A stretch of DNA of 64,000 nucleotides, taken from Hyphomicrobiales bacterium (lineage in GTDB: Bacteria > Pseudomonadota > Alphaproteobacteria > Rhizobiales > Rhizobiaceae). Below, in pieces: positions 59,819-64,000 of this stretch (the stretch's first letter is position 1; the number at the start of each line of letters is the position of its first letter). The stretch spans positions 1-64,000 of the forward strand of contig JAFKJU010000030.1 of the NCBI GenBank assembly GCA_017305935.1, read 5' to 3'. A program made the position numbers and the translations under genes. The notes below the pieces were generated by a model, which was not told the origin of the DNA, searched no databases, and was given only the letters and a program-made list of their open reading frames with translations.

Positions 59819-61429
59819 ATGCAAGAAATCGGCGTTCACAATCCCGATCACAAGATCGCACAGGCAGGTCTCGGCGGCGCCGCGCATGTCTTCTACAACC
59901 TCACCGAGGCCCCGCTCTACGAAGAAGCGATTCGCCGCGGCGAGGCGGAACTGACGGCGGACGGAGCGCTGCGGGCGCTCACCGGCCAGCATACCGGCCG
60001 CTCCGCCAAGGACAAGTTCGTCGTGCGTGACGATGAGACGGAGAACGTCATCTGGTGGGACAACAACAAGCCGATGTCGCGCGCCCATTTCGAGGTGCTG
60101 CATCGCGACATGCTGGCCCATGCCGAAGGCGCCACGCTGTTCGTGCAGGATCTCGTCGGCGGCGCCGATGCCGGCCACGCGCTGCCTTCGCGCATCGTCA
60201 CGGAATTCGCCTGGCATTCGCTGTTCATCCGCAACCTGCTGATCCGCCCGGAGCGTGAGGCACTGAAAAGCTTCGTGCCGAAGCTGACGATCATCGACCT
60301 GCCGAGCTTCCGCGCCGATCCCGAGCGCCATGGCTGCCGCACGGAAACGGTGATCGCCTGCGACCTGACCAACGGTCTCATCCTGATCGGCGGCACGTCC
60401 TATGCCGGCGAGATGAAGAAGTCGGTGTTCACGGCGTTGAACTACCTGCTGCCCGCCAAGGGCGTGATGCCGATGCACTGCTCCGCCAATGTCGGTCCGG
60501 CCGGCGATACCGCGGTATTCTTCGGCCTGTCCGGCACCGGCAAGACGACGCTGTCGGCCGACCCCTCGCGCACGCTGATCGGCGACGACGAGCATGGCTG
60601 GAGCGAAGAGGGCGTCTTCAATTTCGAAGGCGGCTGCTACGCCAAGACCATCCGCCTCTCGGCCGAGGCCGAGCCGGAAATCTACGCCACGACCAGGCGT
60701 TTCGGCACGGTGCTCGAAAACGTCGTCCTCGACGACGAGCGCCGCCCGGATTTCGACGACGGCTCGCTGACCGAGAACACACGCTGCGCCTATCCGCTGC
60801 ATTTCATCCCGAATGCCTCGGACACCGGCCGCGCGCCGCATCCGAAGACGATCATCATGCTGACGGCGGATGCCTTCGGCGTGCTGCCGCCGATCGCCAA
60901 GCTGACGCCGGAACAGGCCATGTACCACTTCCTCTCCGGTTACACCGCCAAGGTCGCCGGCACGGAAAAGGGCGTGACCGAGCCGGAGGCCACCTTCTCG
61001 ACCTGCTTCGGCGCGCCGTTCATGCCGCGCCACCCGGCTGAATATGGCAACCTGCTGAAGGAACTGATCAGCCGCCATGGCGTCGATTGCTGGCTGGTCA
61101 ACACCGGCTGGACCGGCGGCGCCTACGGCACCGGCCGCCGCATGCCGATCAAGGCGACGCGCGCCATGCTGGCCGCTGCCCTTGACGGCACGCTGAAGAA
61201 TGCCGAGTTCCGCACCGATGCCAATTTCGGCATCGCGGTTCCGCGTTCGCTCGACGGCGTCGACGGCGCCCTGCTTGATCCGCGCTCGACCTGGGCCGAC
61301 GCTGCCGCCTACGACGCGCAAGCGCGAAAACTGGTCGACATGTTCGTCGCCAATTTCGCCAAGTTCGAATCCCATGTCGACGGCAAGGTGCGCGACGCCG
61401 CGCCCGCCGTGCGGATCGCCGCCGAATAA
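59819..61429 (+). CDS. pckA: Phosphoenolpyruvate carboxykinase (ATP)
   Basis: A 536-residue gluconeogenic enzyme converting oxaloacetate to [23 protein letters not shown] is the kinase-1 P-loop, with [20 protein letters not shown] just after, and [20 protein letters not shown] in the C-terminal region. Full length. ATG 59819 follows GGAGGAAG. Rhizobia need it for growth on C4-dicarboxylates. It ends in a terminator that overlaps a parS-like site. Confidence 0.97.
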   Translation: MQEIGVHNPDHKIAQAGLGGAAHVFYNLTEAPLYEEAIRRGEAELTADGALRALTGQHTGRSAKDKFVVRDDETENVIWWDNNKPMSRAHFEVLHRDMLAHAEGATLFVQDLVGGADAGHALPSRIVTEFAWHSLFIRNLLIRPEREALKSFVPKLTIIDLPSFRADPERHGCRTETVIACDLTNGLILIGGTSYAGEMKKSVFTALNYLLPAKGVMPMHCSANVGPAGDTAVFFGLSGTGKTTLSADPSRTLIGDDEHGWSEEGVFNFEGGCYAKTIRLSAEAEPEIYATTRRFGTVLENVVLDDERRPDFDDGSLTENTRCAYPLHFIPNASDTGRAPHPKTIIMLTADAFGVLPPIAKLTPEQAMYHFLSGYTAKVAGTEKGVTEPEATFSTCFGAPFMPRHPAEYGNLLKELISRHGVDCWLVNTGWTGGAYGTGRRMPIKATRAMLAAALDGTLKNAEFRTDANFGIAVPRSLDGVDGALLDPRSTWADAAAYDAQARKLVDMFVANFAKFESHVDGKVRDAAPAVRIAAE

Positions 61430-61444
61430 GCCGGCCAAGCCAGG

Positions 61445-61460
61445 TGATTCACGTGAAACC
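61445..61460. promoter_or_regulatory. parS-like site downstream of pckA
   Basis: TGATTCACGTGAAACC differs from the parS consensus at positions 3 and 16. It lies 15 bases past the pckA stop, 42 kb from oriC, and overlaps the left arm of a terminator hairpin. Confidence 0.6.
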
Positions 61461-61486
61461 CGGTCGCGAAAGCGGCCGGGTTTTTG
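61456..61486 (+). terminator. Rho-independent terminator of pckA
   Basis: AAACCCGG (61456-61463) pairs with CCGGGTTT (61476-61483), with T-rich sequence at the end. The left arm shares five bases with the parS-like site. Confidence 0.8.
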
Positions 61487-61574
61487 CGTCTGGCGGCAAT
61501 TTTGCCGGATTGCGTGAAACCGGCAGATGTTTTACGCGATTCTCTTCGGCAAGGACAACGAACAGACTACGGCC

Positions 61575-62012
61575 ATGGCAAGCGAACCGCTCTATATCGA
61601 CGACCGCATCACCATCGCGGGCTGGGAACTGACCGAGCAGTTCGTGCTGGCCGGCGGGGCGGGGGGACAGCACGTCAACAAGGTTTCGACCGCCGTCCAG
61701 TTGTTCTTCAACATCGCCAATTCTCCCGCGCTCAACGAGCGCGTCAAGCGCAACGCCCTGGTGCTCGCCGGCCGGCGCGCCTCCAAGGACGGCACGCTGA
61801 TGATCGAGGCCAGCCGTTCCCGCAGCCAGGATCGCAACCGTGAAGAGGCGCGCGAGCGTCTGAAGGAGTTGATCCTCGAAGCGGCCAAGCCGCCGCCGCC
61901 GCCGCGCAAGAAGACAAGGCCGACGCGCGGCTCGGTCGAGCGCCGGCTGAAGGAAAAGGCCGGCCGCTCCGACGTCAAGAAGATGCGCGGGCGCCCGAGC
62001 GGCGGCGATTAA
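61575..62012 (+). CDS. arfB: Alternative ribosome-rescue factor ArfB (peptidyl-tRNA hydrolase)
   Basis: A 145-residue release-factor-like protein (YaeJ). LAGGAGGQHVNKVSTAVQLF has the G-G-Q motif that hydrolyses peptidyl-tRNA in stalled ribosomes. The basic C-terminal tail (PPPPPRKKTRPTRGSVERRL) inserts into the empty mRNA channel. ATG 61575 begins MASEPLYIDDRITIAG; a longer in-frame reading from 61527 has no coding look. It follows the pckA terminator, so it has its own promoter. Confidence 0.92.
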   Translation: MASEPLYIDDRITIAGWELTEQFVLAGGAGGQHVNKVSTAVQLFFNIANSPALNERVKRNALVLAGRRASKDGTLMIEASRSRSQDRNREEARERLKELILEAAKPPPPPRKKTRPTRGSVERRLKEKAGRSDVKKMRGRPSGGD

Positions 62013-62056
62013 GGCATTTCCAGCAGAAGTGCGAAGCGTTTTCGCGTTCGTTGCGC
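62013..62056 (+). repeat. Rhizobial dispersed repeat, copy 3 (divergent)
   Basis: GGCATTTCCAGCAGAAGTGC, then GAAGCGTTTTCGCGTTCGTT and GCGC, a weaker match to the element at 30921. It begins at the base after the arfB stop codon. Confidence 0.55.
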
Positions 62057-62103
62057 AAGACAGGGTTTGGAATCCGGCTAGGATGGATAGGGACCAGAAA
62101 TCG

Positions 62104-62721
62104 ATGATCGTTTTGCCGGGTGGCGTCCGCCGCTATCCCGGCTATCTCGACCGTGCCGAACAGGAGGCGCTGGTCGAGGTGATCCGGCAGGTGGTCTCCG
62201 TGGCGCCGCTCTATGTGCCGGTGATGCCGCGCAGCGGCCAGCCGATGTCGGTGCGCATGACCAATTGCGGGATGCTCGGCTGGGTGACGGATCGCGATCG
62301 CGGCTATCGCTACCAGGAGACCCATCCAGTGACCGGCGCTCCCTGGCCGCCGCTGCCGCCGCGCCTCATGGAGATCTGGCGCGATGTCGGCGAGACGCCG
62401 CTGGAGCCAGAAGCCTGCCTGGTCAATTTCTATTCCGACGAAGCGCGCATGGGTCTGCACCAGGATCGCGACGAGCGCGAATTTTCGGCGCCGGTCGTGT
62501 CGATTTCGCTGGGAAATGCCTGCCTGTTCCGCATCGGTGGCCTGGAGCGCAAGGACAGGACGACGTCGGTGCGCCTGGAAAGCGGCGATATCGTCGTGCT
62601 CGGCGGCGACAGCCGCCTGCTGTTTCACGGCGTCGACCGCATCTATCCCAACACCTCGACGCTGCTGAAGAATGGCGGCCGCATCAATCTCACCCTGCGG
62701 CGGGTGAATCCAGCTCAATAA
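62104..62721 (+). CDS. alkB: AlkB-family DNA alkylation repair dioxygenase
   Basis: About 205 residues, a Fe(II)/2-oxoglutarate oxygenase that removes methyl groups from 1-methyladenine and 3-methylcytosine. RMGLHQDRDEREF gives the H-x-D iron ligands, LLFHGVDRIYPNT the second His, and GGRINLTLRRVN the oxoglutarate-binding Arg. ATG 62104 has AGGGA about 11 bases upstream; ATG 62083, adding seven residues, is possible. It is flanked by two copies of a dispersed repeat. Confidence 0.92.
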   Translation: MIVLPGGVRRYPGYLDRAEQEALVEVIRQVVSVAPLYVPVMPRSGQPMSVRMTNCGMLGWVTDRDRGYRYQETHPVTGAPWPPLPPRLMEIWRDVGETPLEPEACLVNFYSDEARMGLHQDRDEREFSAPVVSISLGNACLFRIGGLERKDRTTSVRLESGDIVVLGGDSRLLFHGVDRIYPNTSTLLKNGGRINLTLRRVNPAQ

Positions 62722-62772
62722 AGCAATTCCGGAAAAAGCGTGAAGCGGTTTTGTGCCCGTAATGGCGTAAAA
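62721..62772 (+). repeat. Rhizobial dispersed repeat, copy 4
   Basis: AGCAATTCCGGAAAAAGCGT, then GAAGCGGTTTTGTGCCCGTA and ATGGCGTAAAA, the same family as the copies at 30921, 40381 and 62013. It fills the gap between the alkB stop and the convergent coaA stop. Confidence 0.7.
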
Positions 62773-62775
62773 GGT

Positions 62776-63771
62776 TTACAGCTTGCGCAACGCCACCGTC
62801 TCGATCAGGTGGTTGTCGCCCTTGCGCAGGATGAGGTCGGCGCGCGGCCGGGTCGGCAGGATGTTGCGACGCAGGTTTTTCAGGTTGATGTTCTGCCACA
62901 GGCCTTCGGCCGTCTCCAGCGCATCCTCCTCGCTGATCGAGGCATAGCGGTGAAAATAGGAGGAGGGATCGCGGAAGGCTGTCTGGCGCAGGCGCATGAA
63001 GCGCGTCACGTACCAGTCGTGAATCCGGTCCTCGTCGGCATCGATATAGATCGAGAAATCGAAGAAATCCGAGACCATCGGCACGATCTTGCCATCGGCC
63101 GGCAGGTCGCGCGATTGCAGCACGTTGATGCCTTCGAAGATCAGAATGTCCGGCCGGTCGATGGTGCGGAATTCGTCCGGCAGCACGTCATAGGTCATGT
63201 GCGAATAGAGCGGCGCCTGCACGTTCGGCTGGCCGGCCTTGATCGCCGAAAGGAAGCGCAGGATCGCGGTCGTGTCGTAGCTTTCGGGAAAACCCTTGCG
63301 GTTCATCAGATTGTCCCGTTGCAAAATGGCGTTCGGGAACAGGAAGCCGTCGGTGGTGATCAGGTCCACTTTCGGGCTCGACGGCCAGCGCGCCAACAGC
63401 TCTTTCAGCACGCGGGCGGTGGTCGATTTTCCCACGGCCACCGAACCGGCAATGCCGATGACGAAGGGCGTCTTGGCCGCGCCGGAGAGATTGAGGAAGC
63501 GATTGCGCTGCTGGAACAGCAGTTGCGAGGATTCCACATGCGAGGAGAGCAGTCGCGACAGCGACAGGTAGATGCGCCGCACCTCCTTGAGATCGATCGG
63601 GTCGCCGAGGGATCGCAGCCGGCTCACTTCATCCGCCGTCAGGGTCAAAGGCGTGTCGGCCCGGAATTTCGCCCATTCGTCGGATGTGAAGAAATGATAG
63701 GGCGAAAAACTGTTGGCCTGGAAGTGATCGAGCGCTTCGGGCACTGCGATATCCTTGGTGACGATGGTCAT
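62776..63771 (-). CDS. coaA: Pantothenate kinase (type I)
   Basis: A 331-residue kinase that phosphorylates pantothenate, the first step of coenzyme A synthesis. [20 protein letters not shown] is the P-loop and [15 protein letters not shown] and [20 protein letters not shown] are family motifs. ATG 63771 begins [18 protein letters not shown] and overlaps the hisE stop by 4 bases (ATGA), so it is cotranscribed with the end of a his operon, the typical rhizobial setting. Confidence 0.96.
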   Translation of the reverse strand: MTIVTKDIAVPEALDHFQANSFSPYHFFTSDEWAKFRADTPLTLTADEVSRLRSLGDPIDLKEVRRIYLSLSRLLSSHVESSQLLFQQRNRFLNLSGAAKTPFVIGIAGSVAVGKSTTARVLKELLARWPSSPKVDLITTDGFLFPNAILQRDNLMNRKGFPESYDTTAILRFLSAIKAGQPNVQAPLYSHMTYDVLPDEFRTIDRPDILIFEGINVLQSRDLPADGKIVPMVSDFFDFSIYIDADEDRIHDWYVTRFMRLRQTAFRDPSSYFHRYASISEEDALETAEGLWQNINLKNLRRNILPTRPRADLILRKGDNHLIETVALRKL

Positions 63772-64000
63772 GACGGTTGCCGGCCTGCCTTTTCCGTGAG
63801 GCCGGATTGTCCGGTGCGCCGTTCCAGCTCCGCCAGCACTGCGGCGAGCGGAATATCGGCGATCTTCAGCACGACGAGCAGGTGATAGAGCAGATCGGCC
63901 GCCTCGTATCTGAGATTGTCGCGATCGTCGGCGATGGCGGCGATCACCGTTTCGACCGCCTCCTCGCCGAGCTTCTTGGCAGCCTTGGGCTGGCCGGCCG
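63768..64000 (-). CDS. hisE: Phosphoribosyl-ATP pyrophosphatase, C-terminal part (runs off the window)
   Basis: The frame read leftward from 63998 gives [20 protein letters not shown], then [20 protein letters not shown], and stops with TGA at 63770-63768. This is the C-terminal two thirds of HisE, the all-helical enzyme of the second step of histidine synthesis, with the metal-binding E-E-A-V-E and E-A-A-D segments. The N-terminus lies beyond the window. Its stop overlaps the coaA start. Confidence 0.93.
   Translation of the reverse strand, partial: AGQPKAAKKLGEEAVETVIAAIADDRDNLRYEAADLLYHLLVVLKIADIPLAAVLAELERRTGQSGLTEKAGRQPS

Overview
This 64 kb window is a GC-rich alphaproteobacterial chromosome segment, almost certainly from the Rhizobiaceae (Rhizobium/Agrobacterium/Sinorhizobium relatives). 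The grounds are gene content and order: leuS-lptE-holA facing parB-parA-rsmG-mnmG-mnmE-rho-hemJ-hemE, a divergently transcribed kinase-regulator-maf-aroE-coaE-dnaQ block, the trpFBA-accD-folC block, addAB, a DivL-type kinase, ahcY, and the HPr/EIIA/HprK-ChvG-ChvI-pckA cluster. Several intergenic repeats of a kind widespread in rhizobia are also present. I see no tRNA, rRNA, CRISPR array, prophage or defence island. The only mobile DNA is the 5' end of an IS5-type transposase gene at the extreme left edge.

The most important feature is the chromosome replication origin and its segregation apparatus. The 383 bp gap between hemE and the divergently read kinase-regulator gene (19574-19956) has AT-rich blocks, an exact DnaA box and several near-boxes, and it sits at a sharp strand switch: everything from 10.8 to 19.6 kb reads leftward and most genes from 20 to 41.8 kb read rightward. 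ParB-binding parS palindromes (core GTTTCACGTGAAAC) lie at both ends of mnmG. Asymmetric variants lie at the start of aroE, twice after gyrB, and after pckA, so ParB could load on both sides of the origin.

Layout. 0-6.4 kb: IS edge, secreted nuclease, then acetyl-CoA and propionyl-CoA synthetases flanking the cell-cycle regulator TrcR, and a PLP-homeostasis protein. 6.6-10.8 kb: leuS, lptE, holA. 10.8-19.6 kb: chromosome partitioning, tRNA and rRNA modification, Rho and late haem synthesis. 19.6-23.6 kb: oriC, then the kinase regulator, maf, aroE, coaE and dnaQ. 23.6-30.2 kb: secB, fxsA, a Tim44-like protein, mltA, an Smr protein, an XRE regulator and gyrB. 30.3-35.7 kb: a more variable metabolic stretch (nitroreductase, glutathionyl-hydroquinone reductase-like protein, PLP decarboxylase, intracellular PHB depolymerase, DUF2852). 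35.8-41.8 kb: metallopeptidase, trpFBA, accD, folC. 41.9-55.5 kb: trxA, addAB, a sugar nucleotidyltransferase, a TsaE-kinase fusion, DivL, ahcY. 55.6-61.4 kb: regulatory HPr, EIIA-Man, short HprK, ChvG/ChvI and pckA. 61.5-64 kb: arfB, alkB, coaA and the end of hisE.

I did not find a clearly undescribed multi-gene system. Items most worth checking are the distribution of symmetric and asymmetric parS sites around oriC, the histidine-to-tyrosine change in the DivL-type kinase, the loss of metal-binding cysteines in AccD and AddB, a perfect inverted repeat upstream of ahcY that looks like an ArsR-family (SahR-like) operator, and two families of dispersed palindromic repeats.
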